A stretch of 53,827 nucleotides of DNA from the NCBI RefSeq assembly GCF_003003275.1, contig NZ_PVTO01000018.1, positions 1-53,827 of the forward strand, given 5' to 3'. Position 1 is the stretch's first letter; the number at the start of each line of letters is the position of its first letter. The position numbers and the translations under genes are program-made. Source of the stretch: Alkalibacterium olivapovliticus (GTDB lineage Bacteria; Bacillota; Bacilli; Lactobacillales; Carnobacteriaceae_A). The notes beneath the pieces were generated by a model that was not told where the DNA came from, ran no database searches, and worked only from the letters and a program-made list of their open reading frames with translations. Of this stretch, positions 1 to 9,035 are shown piece by piece.

Positions 1-19
1 CCCCAAGGAGGGATATAGA

Positions 20-84
20 ACATTCATAAAATGAATGTCGCAACTCCTTTTGCACTCGCTATAGAGAACTAGCGTTCTCTATAG
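20..84. repeat. Two short perfect inverted repeats left of lplB
   Basis: Arms of 8 bp (20-27 with 31-38) and of 11 bp (59-69 with 74-84, CTATAGAGAAC and its complement around TAGC). Neither has a convincing U-run on the strand of the lplB operon, so I do not call a terminator. They lie where the partner permease gene would be expected. They could be transcript-end hairpins or the edge of a rearrangement. Confidence 0.4.
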
Positions 85-97
85 TTTGACGGTTTCT

Positions 98-163
98 TCA
101 GTATGCTCTTTTTCCAAAAGATCGCCAGTTATTGCCATTACTTTTGTCTTGACTTATTACCAT
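98..163 (-). CDS. 21-aa ORF just after lplB, possible remnant
   Basis: An ATG at 163 with an AGGAAAG ribosome-binding-like stretch follows the lplB stop by 10 bp and runs 21 codons (starts MVISQDKSNG, ends GKRAY) before a TGA. In LplABC-type loci this position normally holds lplC, which would be about 290 aa. The peptide has no membrane segment and I recognise no family. It may be the start of a broken lplC or a chance ORF. Confidence 0.2.
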   Translation of the reverse strand: MVISQDKSNGNNWRSFGKRAY

Positions 164-172
164 AAGACTTTC

Positions 173-1153
173 CTACATGATGGATATGTCGCTTGTTTTC
201 TTAGCCAGCGTATTGAATGTAAAAATCAGAACAATTGAAATAACTGACTTAAATATTCCAATTGCCGTACCATATGAGTACCTGAACATCCCAATACCAT
301 AATCAAGAGCGTATTTTTCAATAACGATGGCGGCGTCAGCTACTATATTGTTTCCAAGAAGCATTTGTCTCTCAAACCCAATATTAATGATATTCCCAAT
401 ACTCATGATCATCAGAATAATGATGATCGGTTTGATTGAAGGAAGCGTGATATGCCACATCTTCTGGAATCGATTTGCACCGTCCACATGAGCTGCCTCA
501 TACATCTCCTGGCTTATAGCCGTCATAGCTGCCAGATAGATAATGGCGTTCCACCCAGTAGACTTCCAGACTTCCGCACCTGTAACAATTCCCCAGAACA
601 TACCGGGACGAGCCATAAAATTGATTGGCCCTTCGATAAAATTTAAATACTGGAGAATGTTATTGACAACTCCAGTATTAGATAATACTGTCGTAACCAG
701 ATTAGCTACTACTACCCAGGATACAAAATGCGGAAGGTAAGATATCGTTTGGGTCATCTTTTTAAATCGGGTAAATCTTAATTCGTTAAGTAACAATGCG
801 AATGCAATTGCGGTAGTCGTTCCGAATACTAACCCAAGACCACCCATTCCAATAGTGTTCCTTAGTGCGGTATAAAAGAGTGAGTCATTAAACAATACTC
901 TGAAATGATGCAGGCCAGCCCATTCAGATCCAAAAAATCCATTCTGAGGCCGGTAATTCTGAAAAGCCACGAGCCAGCCGACAAGAGGGGCATAAGCAAA
1001 AATCGCCAGCCAGATAACAAATGGAAGTGACATGGCTATCAGCAACTTTTGCTGCTTGATGAGTTTCCACGTTATTTTTTTCTTTGGCATCTTCTTTTGC
1101 CTTGCTTTTATCAAACCCTGTTTTTCAACATCAATTACTTTAGCTGATTCCAT
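173..1153 (-). CDS. LplB-type carbohydrate ABC transporter permease
   Basis: Inner-membrane permease of the COG4209 (LplB/YtcP partner) group, which imports oligosaccharides, often uronate- or pectin-derived, together with a second permease and a lipoprotein binding protein. About six membrane helices are visible. The cytoplasmic coupling loop (EAA motif, EAAHVDGANR, about residue 215-235) contacts the ATPase. I chose the ATG at 1153 over the upstream GTG at 1162 because an AAAGGTGG ribosome-binding site sits five bases before it; this gives 326 aa. It follows the YesLMN-type genes, as in Bacillus-type pectin loci. A terminator separates it from the upstream lipoprotein gene, so it probably has its own promoter, with a cre-like site downstream of it. 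No LplC or ATPase is visible; the ATPase is usually a shared MsmX encoded elsewhere. Substrate unknown. Confidence 0.85.
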   Translation of the reverse strand: MESAKVIDVEKQGLIKARQKKMPKKKITWKLIKQQKLLIAMSLPFVIWLAIFAYAPLVGWLVAFQNYRPQNGFFGSEWAGLHHFRVLFNDSLFYTALRNTIGMGGLGLVFGTTTAIAFALLLNELRFTRFKKMTQTISYLPHFVSWVVVANLVTTVLSNTGVVNNILQYLNFIEGPINFMARPGMFWGIVTGAEVWKSTGWNAIIYLAAMTAISQEMYEAAHVDGANRFQKMWHITLPSIKPIIIILMIMSIGNIINIGFERQMLLGNNIVADAAIVIEKYALDYGIGMFRYSYGTAIGIFKSVISIVLIFTFNTLAKKTSDISIM

Positions 1154-1195
1154 ACTAACCACCTTTAACCTTTCCTTCGTTAATTAAATGATAAC

Positions 1196-1209
1196 TGATA
1201 ACGCTTCCA
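1196..1209 (-). promoter_or_regulatory. cre-like site upstream of lplB
   Basis: TGATAACGCTTCCA matches the CcpA operator consensus TGNAANCGNWWNCA at all fixed positions except one (T for A at position 4). It lies about 45 bp upstream of the lplB start and downstream of a possible -10 (TATACT on the minus strand, 1235-1240), a place where CcpA would block elongation. Seen: the sequence match. Inferred: catabolite repression. Confidence 0.5.
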
Positions 1210-1242
1210 ATAAAAACATGACAAACACGCCATTAGTATAGT

Positions 1243-1276
1243 AAAATCTGGACAGATGACAGCCTGTCCAGATTTT
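1243..1276 (-). terminator. Terminator between the lipoprotein gene and lplB
   Basis: Perfect 13-bp inverted repeat (1243-1255 and 1264-1276; AAAATCTGGACAG and its complement) with an 8-nt loop, ending in TTTT on the minus strand just after the stop of the lipoprotein gene. Confidence 0.75.
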
Positions 1277-1280
1277 ATTG

Positions 1281-2594
1281 TTATTTATTTAATTCTCTTA
1301 ACGCCTCAAACATGTCATTTAATTTCTCGTCATCCGCTATAAACTCACTAATGGAATCGTTTTTTACAATGACTGTTGTCGCATCAGAAACAGGAATTAA
1401 CTCTATATTTTTTTCAACAACATCTCCTTGATTAGTATACTGATAGGTCAATGTAACAGCCTCTTCATTCAAATCCACCTTATCCCTTTCGTCATCACGT
1501 ATTCTCTGATAGGACAAGCGAGCCAGATATTGATAGGCTCTTCTCATTACATCCTCTTCGACTTCTTTCTCATTAATAAAGAATGCACTGTCGATAACGA
1601 CTTCTCCTTGATCATCGATCGAGAAATCGCGGTCAATCTCTACCAAGAAATGCTCAGTTCCCCTTTTTATCTCTACCTGTTCAACTGCATCTAATGGGAT
1701 AAGCGCAATAAAATTATCAACGATTTCAAGAGGATCAATGTCATAAAATTCTGTCAGGTGGGTTGGAATCAGGTAGTTCTGATCCAGACTATCCACTCTG
1801 ATAACCGTTTGACCGTCCTTCTCGGCTTTACCGATTTCAATCGTTTCACTCCCTTGAGTATGGATGAGTTCAATTGTCTGGACGACTTCCTCTATAACCA
1901 TTTTAGTTTCTTCTCCATGGAGACGGGTTATACTTTCAAAAAAGTCATCCATCCAGCCGTACTGAACCGAAAAATCAGTTTCAAATGGTCCATGTAAATA
2001 CCAGCCACTTATAAAAGGGATCTTTTCCACTTCTGACAGGTCCGTGGTCTGATTCAAAACAATCGTTTCGTCTCCAATTAGTCTAATTTCTTCAATATCG
2101 CCTTCATCCAGTTCGATTGCTGCTTCTAGAAACGTGCTGCTGAATGGTGATAAAGAAGCTGGCAAGGTTTCAACAAGGTATGTTGTATTGTTCACTTGCG
2201 CAAGCGTTCCCTCTTCATCATACCAAATACTTAGGCTTATTTCGTCTGATCGATCAGACAGCTGTATCATCAGATCTTCTTTATCTTCGATTTCACGATT
2301 AACTCTTCTTCCGGACAGTTCTCTTAGATCTTCAATGAAGAATCTGACAGCATCCTGACTTATATTGACTGCTCCTTCGCTATGCCACTGCTGATCAGTG
2401 TAATTCGCTGATATCGATTCTTCACTGGATATGACAGAAAAATCAGTAGGGGATATATTTTGGGGAAGTAGAAACTGTACGGTTTCTTCATTTACAGTTG
2501 TCTCATCTTCCTGGTCTGCTTCCTTACTGGTGCATGCACCTAATGCAAGAACAAACAAAAATAGACTGATCACTCTCTTTGATTTATTGTGCAT
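1281..2594 (-). CDS. Lipoprotein of unknown function, possibly DUF4340-like
   Basis: Secreted lipoprotein of about 437 aa. A short basic N-terminus and a hydrophobic stretch lead into the lipobox LGAC, so it should be anchored to the outer face of the membrane. The mature part is very acidic. It contains repeated segments of the kind YTDQQWHSEG, AVRFFIEDLRELSG, SGWYLHGPFE and DDFFESITRLHG, which recall DUF4340 repeats; this resemblance is weak. It is not a recognisable solute-binding protein, although it sits where LplA might be expected. The start could be ATG at 2594 (ribosome-binding site AAGGGTG) or GTG at 2603; either overlaps or abuts the end of yesL (stop at 2584), which implies translational coupling. 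A terminator follows. Role in the sugar locus unknown. Confidence 0.7.
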   Translation of the reverse strand: MHNKSKRVISLFLFVLALGACTSKEADQEDETTVNEETVQFLLPQNISPTDFSVISSEESISANYTDQQWHSEGAVNISQDAVRFFIEDLRELSGRRVNREIEDKEDLMIQLSDRSDEISLSIWYDEEGTLAQVNNTTYLVETLPASLSPFSSTFLEAAIELDEGDIEEIRLIGDETIVLNQTTDLSEVEKIPFISGWYLHGPFETDFSVQYGWMDDFFESITRLHGEETKMVIEEVVQTIELIHTQGSETIEIGKAEKDGQTVIRVDSLDQNYLIPTHLTEFYDIDPLEIVDNFIALIPLDAVEQVEIKRGTEHFLVEIDRDFSIDDQGEVVIDSAFFINEKEVEEDVMRRAYQYLARLSYQRIRDDERDKVDLNEEAVTLTYQYTNQGDVVEKNIELIPVSDATTVIVKNDSISEFIADDEKLNDMFEALRELNK

Positions 2595-3276
2595 CAACTT
2601 CACCCTTTCCTTCAGAAAAACTTGACTTCAAGTCGCTTAAAAGCGTTTGGCTGTTTCTCATAAAATAAAAACCGGCTACTGCAAACAGAAATAGAATAGC
2701 AGTCATGGGATACCCATAGCCAATCAGCCCAAATGCAAATAAGTAACCCAGATGAGACAGGGCGAGCCATTTATATTTGAAGATAAGGTAGACAGAAAAA
2801 AGAACAAGATTCTTTAAGGTCACCTCGAAGCTAGAGAGTATCGTGAAAGCATACACCGCTGACAACACAAGAATCAGACCAACAATTAAACTAATAATGG
2901 TTAAAATCATCCATCCTCTTTCGAGTACAAATAAAATATCGACTACTACAATTAATAACGCTATTAAATAAAGTCCCCAGTATACTGTACTTTGTCTGAA
3001 ATTATTTTTGTACGCTCCAAAGTAATCTTTAACTGGAGATACAAATCTATCCCTGTTCAGCTTTCCCATAGTATAAAAAAGGGCTGTAATACTCGCACCA
3101 GCTGGAATCAACGCAACTGTAAAGAACAGGATATGACTGATACTCACAGGAATAAAGATAAACGCCATAATAAATAAACTGTTACTGACAAGAAAGAAAA
3201 AATTGACACTTAAAAAGTAATATATATACTGGGTTATCTTATATAAAAGAGTATCTGTAGACTGTTTTTCTTTCAT
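2584..3276 (-). CDS. yesL: YesL-family (DUF624) membrane protein
   Basis: Integral membrane protein of about 230 aa of the YesL/DUF624 family, which almost always accompanies YesM/YesN-type two-component systems and LplABC-type sugar importers. The biochemical role is not known. Five to six hydrophobic segments are visible; the N-terminal helix pair and the central SITALFYTMGKLNRD region, where family members have a conserved loop, fit the family. The start at 3276 is chosen because it forms an ATGA overlap with the stop of the upstream response regulator and has GGAGAG five bases before it; the longer reading frame to 3297 would run into that gene. It is translationally coupled with its neighbours on both sides. 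Confidence 0.85.
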   Translation of the reverse strand: MKEKQSTDTLLYKITQYIYYFLSVNFFFLVSNSLFIMAFIFIPVSISHILFFTVALIPAGASITALFYTMGKLNRDRFVSPVKDYFGAYKNNFRQSTVYWGLYLIALLIVVVDILFVLERGWMILTIISLIVGLILVLSAVYAFTILSSFEVTLKNLVLFSVYLIFKYKWLALSHLGYLFAFGLIGYGYPMTAILFLFAVAGFYFMRNSQTLLSDLKSSFSEGKGEVDAQ

Positions 3277-4763
3277 GACTGCTCTCCATCTCTCCATTTT
3301 TTCTGGTATTCTTTAGGGCTGATACTAAATTTCTTTTTGAATTTTTTATGGAAATAGTCATAGTTTGAGTAGCCTACCATTTTGGCAATTTCGTAAATGT
3401 ACAAATGCTTATCTTTAAGCAGATTTTTTGCCCTAGTTAGTCTCAGGTCGTCCAGATACAAATGGTAACTCTTACCGGTATCTGTTTTAAACTTTTTGCC
3501 AAGGTAAGACTGACTATAATTGAACTCTTGTGCCAAGTCTTTGAGGCTTAAATTTAAATGGTAGTTCTTTTCAGAGTAAAACTTAATATCTTCGATAATA
3601 TCCTGTTTTTCATTCGTCTGATAAAAAAAGCGACCGAAATCATAAAAGACATACTTTAAAAATTTTGCTGTCTGGTAAAGTGAATCTTCTTTCCAGACAA
3701 CTGACAGAATTTTATCTTTCTCGATTTCTTTGATTGGTTTCTGCATGCTTTCTTCTAAGAAAGAGACACATTCAATAAAAATCATTGACCACTCTCTTTT
3801 TACTATTCCACTGTCCTGTTTTGTCGCTTGAAAGTAGTCAACGCACCAATCAACAATTTGCTCAATTTCATCTTTCTGGTTATCTTTAATCGCTATTTTC
3901 AACTTGATAATCAGTTTTTCAAGTGAGTCAATCTCTGCCTTTTTATTGATGGATTGCTTAGTTAGAACATGTGTATCCGGATAAAAATAGCGTTGGGATT
4001 CTAGAAACTTAATTTCACCATATAAATTCGGGAGATCATCTACGTTTGATCCTACCGAACTGATTGTTGCCTTCAATCGCGTATCTGATTTTAGTTCAGC
4101 GATCAACTGATCAGTTTTCATCTCTGAATGGGCTGCAATCAGCATGAATAAACTGTCTCCATAGGTATACAGAAAATAATTGTCCTCAATACACTTCTCA
4201 CAAATCTGAACGAAGTCCTGTAAAACCAGCTTTTCTCCTTTTCTAATCAGTTTAATAAGCTGGAAAGCTGAGAAATCAGATAGGTGATTGATTTCATCTT
4301 TTCTCTCCTTGTGAATGATATATGAAAAAAGGGTCTGATTTTCTAAATAACTTTGAAAATGCTTTTTGTTTTTCTTATCTCTAGTTTCTTCAACCAGTTG
4401 CTGCTCCACTTTTTTTAAGACAGTTAAGAGCTCATTTTCATCGATCGGTTTAAGCAGGTAATCGATCGCCCCATACGAAATAGCTTCCTGAGCATATTTA
4501 AAGTCAGAATAACCTGATAATAAAATAAAGCGTGAGGAGCTTTCTTTTTTCTTTGCCTCTTTTATCATTCCTAATCCGTTCAGACCCGGCATTTTGATAT
4601 CTGTGATGACGAGATCGGGCCTTTCCTTTTCAATCAATTCCAATCCTTCCAGACCATTTTCTGCTGAGTCGATTACACAAAATCCGGCCTTTTCCCAATC
4701 GATCAAATAGTTCATTCCTTCTCTTACTGCAGGTTCATCATCTACTATAATTACAGAATACAC
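3273..4763 (-). CDS. yesN: YesN-type response regulator (REC plus AraC HTH)
   Basis: Cytoplasmic transcription regulator of 496 aa. The N-terminal receiver domain has the acidic pair (DD, residues 8-9), the phosphoacceptor Asp55 in VITDIKMPG and a Lys in LLKPID. A variable central region of about 250 aa follows. The C-terminus (about 395-490) is an AraC/XylS double helix-turn-helix with the typical second-helix signature MVGYSNYDYFHKKFKK. The family is activated by the partner sensor YesM and turns on sugar importer and glycosidase genes. It starts at GTG 4763 and overlaps the end of the sensor kinase by 13 bp. The likely targets are the neighbouring GH95-like, yesL and lplB genes (inference from context). 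Confidence 0.92.
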   Translation of the reverse strand: MYSVIIVDDEPAVREGMNYLIDWEKAGFCVIDSAENGLEGLELIEKERPDLVITDIKMPGLNGLGMIKEAKKKESSSRFILLSGYSDFKYAQEAISYGAIDYLLKPIDENELLTVLKKVEQQLVEETRDKKNKKHFQSYLENQTLFSYIIHKERKDEINHLSDFSAFQLIKLIRKGEKLVLQDFVQICEKCIEDNYFLYTYGDSLFMLIAAHSEMKTDQLIAELKSDTRLKATISSVGSNVDDLPNLYGEIKFLESQRYFYPDTHVLTKQSINKKAEIDSLEKLIIKLKIAIKDNQKDEIEQIVDWCVDYFQATKQDSGIVKREWSMIFIECVSFLEESMQKPIKEIEKDKILSVVWKEDSLYQTAKFLKYVFYDFGRFFYQTNEKQDIIEDIKFYSEKNYHLNLSLKDLAQEFNYSQSYLGKKFKTDTGKSYHLYLDDLRLTRAKNLLKDKHLYIYEIAKMVGYSNYDYFHKKFKKKFSISPKEYQKKWRDGEQS

Positions 4764-6562
4764 GTCTCATCACTCTCTCTATCATAAGTTACTTTAGGAA
4801 CTGTTATCGTAATCTCCGTCCCTTTGCCCTCTTCGCTCATTATTTCAAGCCCATACGCCTCACCGTAAAATACTTTTATTCGCTGCTGAACATTTCTGAT
4901 CCCCAAATGAGCACTTTCTTCTTCAGAAGCCAGTACTTGTTTTATTTCAAGCAGTTTTTTCTGGGAAATACCTAATCCGTTATCCTTAATGACTATTTTT
5001 AATGTATCCAAATCTTCTGTTAACGTGATATCAATATTTCCTTTTCCTATCATCGGCTCGATTCCATGAATAAATGAATTTTCAACGAGTGGTTGGATAA
5101 TTAATGGAATAATCAGATAACGACCACTAGTATGATTATTTATACTGTAGTCAATATGATCACCAAACCTTAATTTCTGAATATGCAGATACATTTCTGT
5201 AAATTGGAGCTCTTCGTCAAGTGAGGTTTCTTTTTCTTTTGTTTCAAGGGATTTCCTCATCAGTCGACTTAATAATGTAATGATTTCTGCTACTTCCCTA
5301 TCTTGGTTCTTCAATGCTTTCATCCGAATCATTTCAAGTGTATTGTACAAAAAATGAGGATTAATCTGACTGGCCAGCATTTTAAACTGCGTATCTTTCA
5401 ACTGCAGCTGCCAATTCTTTTCTTTTACCGCATGTTCGTAATTGATCGCCATCAACCCTTCAATACTACTTGATGTATGAACGAGATGAGTATAAACATC
5501 TGACAATTCGTCATTGCCTTTGATCGATCGTTCAATTGAGAATTCACCGTTCGCTACTTTAGACATGGCGTCTTTAAGTTTGATGATACGACTGTTAAAT
5601 GTTTTGATAAAAACAACAAGCATTAGGATACTGATGGATAAAACACTTATGATAATAATATAGGCTACTCGAAGGTCTCTGTTTACATCTTCCAATATGC
5701 TATCTGTTGGAACAACACCAATAACCTGCATGGTGGAATTTAATGTCTTGGGTATAGTCACGTCTCTTATATTAAGCGTAAAGTCCGTATTAAAACTGTC
5801 TGAATCTACCGTATTATAATTGCCTTCTTCTGTCCTGACAGTCTCCAGTACTGGTCGATACTCGGCATATGCGTCATAAATATTTTGATGCTGAGGAAAA
5901 CTAAATAACGGGGTCTGATTATCTAAGGTAATAAACACACTACTGGCAGAATCATCTAAAATATTGTCTATAGCTTCCCGACTGACTGCGATGGCTACCA
6001 CACCTATAAATTCATAGTTGCTGTAAACTGAGCGCACCAGGTTTAAGTGAGTAGATTGAGTGATATGATCCGTAATTACTTCCCAGGCGATCCGTCCATT
6101 CCGATCTCTGCCATCACGATACCACTGCTGCTCTTGAATGGCCTCACTTGCATGATAAATCCCAGTTGTACTCGTCAGTGTTGGATTATCTACAAAAAAC
6201 CGAATGTATTCTATCTCATCATAGTATCTCAGGTAGTCCTCAAACATCTGATACTGTGAGTAGGCCTGATAAACATCAAAAGGATTATCGTATTGCGTAG
6301 TGACTAAAGTCGCTAAGTCTTCATCCTGATAGATCCAGTCAGAAACTCTTGTTATGGAAGAGAGGGCCGCTACATAGTCAGATCTTATCCGTTCGTTATT
6401 GCTTTCAATTTCTTCAAGCTTGTTGGAAATAAGGTTATTTCTAATGCTCAAAGTCAAATAGACCCCTACTAATAGAATGGGAATAATCAATATAATAAAA
6501 TAAGACCCCAGCAATTTTTGCTTGATCGATATATACGGTTTTCGGTTAACTCGTTTTTTCAC
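4751..6562 (-). CDS. yesM: YesM-type sensor histidine kinase
   Basis: Membrane sensor kinase of 603 aa. TM1 lies near residues 14-36, followed by an extracellular dCache-like region of about 260 aa, TM2 near 295-320 and a HAMP linker. The His_kinase (LytS/YesM) domain has the phosphoacceptor in NPHFLYNT (about residue 402), followed by a HATPase with NSFIHG and a GLGIS-type G box. In this family the extracellular domain or a partner lipoprotein senses extracellular oligosaccharides. It begins with GTG at 6562 behind CAGGAG. It follows the GH95-like gene by 5 bp, so one transcript carries hydrolase, sensor, regulator, YesL and lipoprotein. Confidence 0.92.
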   Translation of the reverse strand: MKKRVNRKPYISIKQKLLGSYFIILIIPILLVGVYLTLSIRNNLISNKLEEIESNNERIRSDYVAALSSITRVSDWIYQDEDLATLVTTQYDNPFDVYQAYSQYQMFEDYLRYYDEIEYIRFFVDNPTLTSTTGIYHASEAIQEQQWYRDGRDRNGRIAWEVITDHITQSTHLNLVRSVYSNYEFIGVVAIAVSREAIDNILDDSASSVFITLDNQTPLFSFPQHQNIYDAYAEYRPVLETVRTEEGNYNTVDSDSFNTDFTLNIRDVTIPKTLNSTMQVIGVVPTDSILEDVNRDLRVAYIIIISVLSISILMLVVFIKTFNSRIIKLKDAMSKVANGEFSIERSIKGNDELSDVYTHLVHTSSSIEGLMAINYEHAVKEKNWQLQLKDTQFKMLASQINPHFLYNTLEMIRMKALKNQDREVAEIITLLSRLMRKSLETKEKETSLDEELQFTEMYLHIQKLRFGDHIDYSINNHTSGRYLIIPLIIQPLVENSFIHGIEPMIGKGNIDITLTEDLDTLKIVIKDNGLGISQKKLLEIKQVLASEEESAHLGIRNVQQRIKVFYGEAYGLEIMSEEGKGTEITITVPKVTYDRESDETCIL

Positions 6563-6567
6563 TCAAT

Positions 6568-8808
6568 TCAACTCCTGGAGATAAGAACCTCTTGGATACA
6601 CCTATCAGTTTCATTTAATGGCATTCTTATGACCTCGTCTTGCTTGTCTTTAAATACCCAGTCGTTTGAAAGGACTACGTCAATAACAGTTGGCTGCTCT
6701 GATGTAAGTGAGAGGCTGAAAGTTCCTTTATTCAGATCCCAAGAAAAATGGTTGACTGTCACTTGATTCGGCAACCTTATGCCTTTAAGCGTCCCAGATT
6801 GCAACCAATAAGGAACTGCTTTAAATAACGTCAGAACTCCCGATTTTTCTGTATACATCAACGCATCATGAACGATCTTTGGAAAGGACCCATTAGCATC
6901 CAAGTTAAACACGTTCTGATGATTGTAATGACTGGAAGCAAAAGAGGGAAAGAACGAGCGATTCCTAATTAATTCCCCTATTGCTTTCTCTACATCGTTT
7001 GGTCGCTCTAAGGCGACAGCACACATCGCTGCATGCATGCGTCCGTGAGATGAAGAGGTATCCCCATCAGAACTCATAAGCCATGCTTCCAGCCGTTTAT
7101 CAAATGCCTTGTGTGAAGCTTTCCATAAATCAGGCTGATCAACTGTTATCTCTTTTGTTTGAAACACCGGATAAAGATTTGAAAAATGGCGATGATTGGG
7201 GTTCTCTTTTGCCGACTCATCAATCCATTCTTTCAGGACGCCTTCGCTGTCAATCATGTATTCAGGCAAAGCATTTTCAAATACTTTATATGTTTTTGGC
7301 AAAGTGTATTCTAGTACAGTATACGCTTTTTTTAAATAGGCGAGTGTCGCTTTTACGACAGCAATATCCATAGTGGCATTATCACCCATCCCATTCTCAG
7401 CAGAATAACTAGGTCTGAATAGAGCCACACCTTCTTCATATTGAACAAAATCTTCATAAAACTGCAGAGTTTCTATATAAAATGGTATTGCGGTATTTTT
7501 AAGAAAAACCTTGTCTAAGGTATAGTCGTAGTATTCATTGTAAAAGAAACCCAGCCAGCCAGCTCCAGAAGTCCAGAATATTAATGGCCACTCCTTGTTC
7601 CAGTGAACATGCAATGCCCGTGTACTGGCATGTACCGGGACGAGAAATCCTCTGCACCCATAATACTTCTGTGCATTTTCTCTGAAGTCATCTTTATACA
7701 GGTTTACTTTTTCAAATAACCCCTGTAACTGATCAAACAGTCCCAAACTTGCCTGAGAAGCGATGGCCAGTTGGACATTAGTATCAAACGTAAAGTCTCC
7801 ACTCCAGGCTGGACGAAAATCGCCACTCCAAATACCCTGTAGATTCGGTACTGCCGGCCCTGACATTGACTGGATAAAATAACGGCTCGCATCGTAAAAA
7901 CGTTCATACAGTCCCAGTGGTATAGTATTCTCTGTTTCCAATCTGCTGATCAACTCTTCATAGCTTTGAACACTTTCCTCTTTATCAGCTATCTGTAAAG
8001 ATACTTGATTATATACTGTTGAATGGTCCGATATGTGTGTCCCTTCGATTTCGTCAAATTCCTCCAAAGAACTATCACAGCGACTGACCGACAGGCATAA
8101 TCTAAGTGACGTTGCTTCTGAGACTGATATGGTATTGTTATTAATTTTCTCTCTGCCATTACTCATCCATTTTACCGTTACTACATAGTTGCTTCCGTCG
8201 ATATAGGTAAATACTTCCTGAATTTCATTTTCAGATATATGGACAGTCTGTTGATCCAGTTCTGACTGCTCAAAATCTTCCACTGTAAAGTTCAAAGAAA
8301 ATGACTCACTGCTACTCAGTTCCAAGTAAAGTGCATCTGATTTTTTTGAAATGAATGCTTTTTTACTGATTCTCTGTCCCTGATTTGTCAGAAAAGAGTC
8401 CAGTATCAGACCTTTCTCAAAATCAAGCGCTCTCGTGAAATCTGTTTGTGGTGAAATGGACAGATTGTCGAATCGAAAGGCAATTTCAGCTGCGGGATGG
8501 TACAAGTCACTCATTGTCAATCCTTTGTATCCAAGATCCATTGCTTTCATTTCAAAATAATTAATCCCAGCCTGATACCCATCTACTTTAATAATATCCC
8601 TTAACTCTTCAAGATATGCGGACATATCTGGGATGTCATTCATTTTATTGGTTTTTAAATAGAGTGAGTGATGGTTTAAGATAACTTTAAAACTCTCAGC
8701 ACCTCCGAATACTATACCACCCGTTTCACCATTCCCGATGAAGTAGCCGTCTTCCCATTTGCTGGATGGATGGTTACTCCAGACACCCTTATTTGGTCGA
8801 TAATCCAT
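6568..8808 (-). CDS. GH95-like glycoside hydrolase
   Basis: Intracellular (no signal peptide) enzyme of 746 aa related to GH95, a family of inverting alpha-L-fucosidases and alpha-L-galactosidases. Family landmarks in order: N-terminal beta domain with IGNGETGGIVFGG; LQGIWSGDF near 335; PSYSAENG near 468, whose Glu aligns with the general acid of BbAfcA; HRHFSNLYP near 540; and NLDANGSF near 635, whose Asp aligns with the general-base-activating Asp of DGNFG. The catalytic NxN pair that helps activate water in BbAfcA appears here as DTN (about residue 341), so the first Asn is Asp. That suggests another substrate or altered chemistry. It is the first gene of the YesMN-LplB operon and would act on imported oligosaccharide. 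Exact substrate not assigned. Confidence 0.8.
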   Translation of the reverse strand: MDYRPNKGVWSNHPSSKWEDGYFIGNGETGGIVFGGAESFKVILNHHSLYLKTNKMNDIPDMSAYLEELRDIIKVDGYQAGINYFEMKAMDLGYKGLTMSDLYHPAAEIAFRFDNLSISPQTDFTRALDFEKGLILDSFLTNQGQRISKKAFISKKSDALYLELSSSESFSLNFTVEDFEQSELDQQTVHISENEIQEVFTYIDGSNYVVTVKWMSNGREKINNNTISVSEATSLRLCLSVSRCDSSLEEFDEIEGTHISDHSTVYNQVSLQIADKEESVQSYEELISRLETENTIPLGLYERFYDASRYFIQSMSGPAVPNLQGIWSGDFRPAWSGDFTFDTNVQLAIASQASLGLFDQLQGLFEKVNLYKDDFRENAQKYYGCRGFLVPVHASTRALHVHWNKEWPLIFWTSGAGWLGFFYNEYYDYTLDKVFLKNTAIPFYIETLQFYEDFVQYEEGVALFRPSYSAENGMGDNATMDIAVVKATLAYLKKAYTVLEYTLPKTYKVFENALPEYMIDSEGVLKEWIDESAKENPNHRHFSNLYPVFQTKEITVDQPDLWKASHKAFDKRLEAWLMSSDGDTSSSHGRMHAAMCAVALERPNDVEKAIGELIRNRSFFPSFASSHYNHQNVFNLDANGSFPKIVHDALMYTEKSGVLTLFKAVPYWLQSGTLKGIRLPNQVTVNHFSWDLNKGTFSLSLTSEQPTVIDVVLSNDWVFKDKQDEVIRMPLNETDRCIQEVLISRS

Positions 8809-8829
8809 TTACTAACCTACTCCTCTTTA

Positions 8830-8861
8830 TGTAAACGCTTTAATTTAACCGAATTATAGCA
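8830..8861 (-). promoter_or_regulatory. Promoter of the GH95 operon with a cre site
   Basis: On the minus strand an extended -10 (TGCTATAAT; TATAAT at 8853-8858) is followed by a cre-like site TGTAAACGCTTTAA (8830-8843, written as on the plus strand) that matches the CcpA consensus except at one position. The -35 is poor, which fits an extended -10 promoter. The cre overlaps the expected start of transcription, so catabolite repression is likely. Confidence 0.65.
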
Positions 8862-8974
8862 CAGGTTTTTTAAACAGAGTACCTGAAAAAATAGATAGTT
8901 TGCATGAAAAAATGGTCATCTTTTAATAGTTTAACAATAAATTTGCTGCATTTCGTACCAAGTTGTGACATTTC

Positions 8975-9022
8975 AAAAAAACACTTCAAGCATGAATGAA
9001 ATTTCTCCAAATGCTTAAAGTG
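8975..9022 (-). terminator. Terminator of the MATE gene
   Basis: Arms 8982-8993 and 9011-9022 (CACTTCAAGCAT with ATGCTTAAAGTG, one mismatch), then seven T on the minus strand. Confidence 0.85.
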
Positions 9023-9035
9023 CTTTACTATGCCT

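Noticed and set aside
59-84. Terminator of lplB
   Set aside because: The hairpin is perfect but lacks a U-run on the minus strand.
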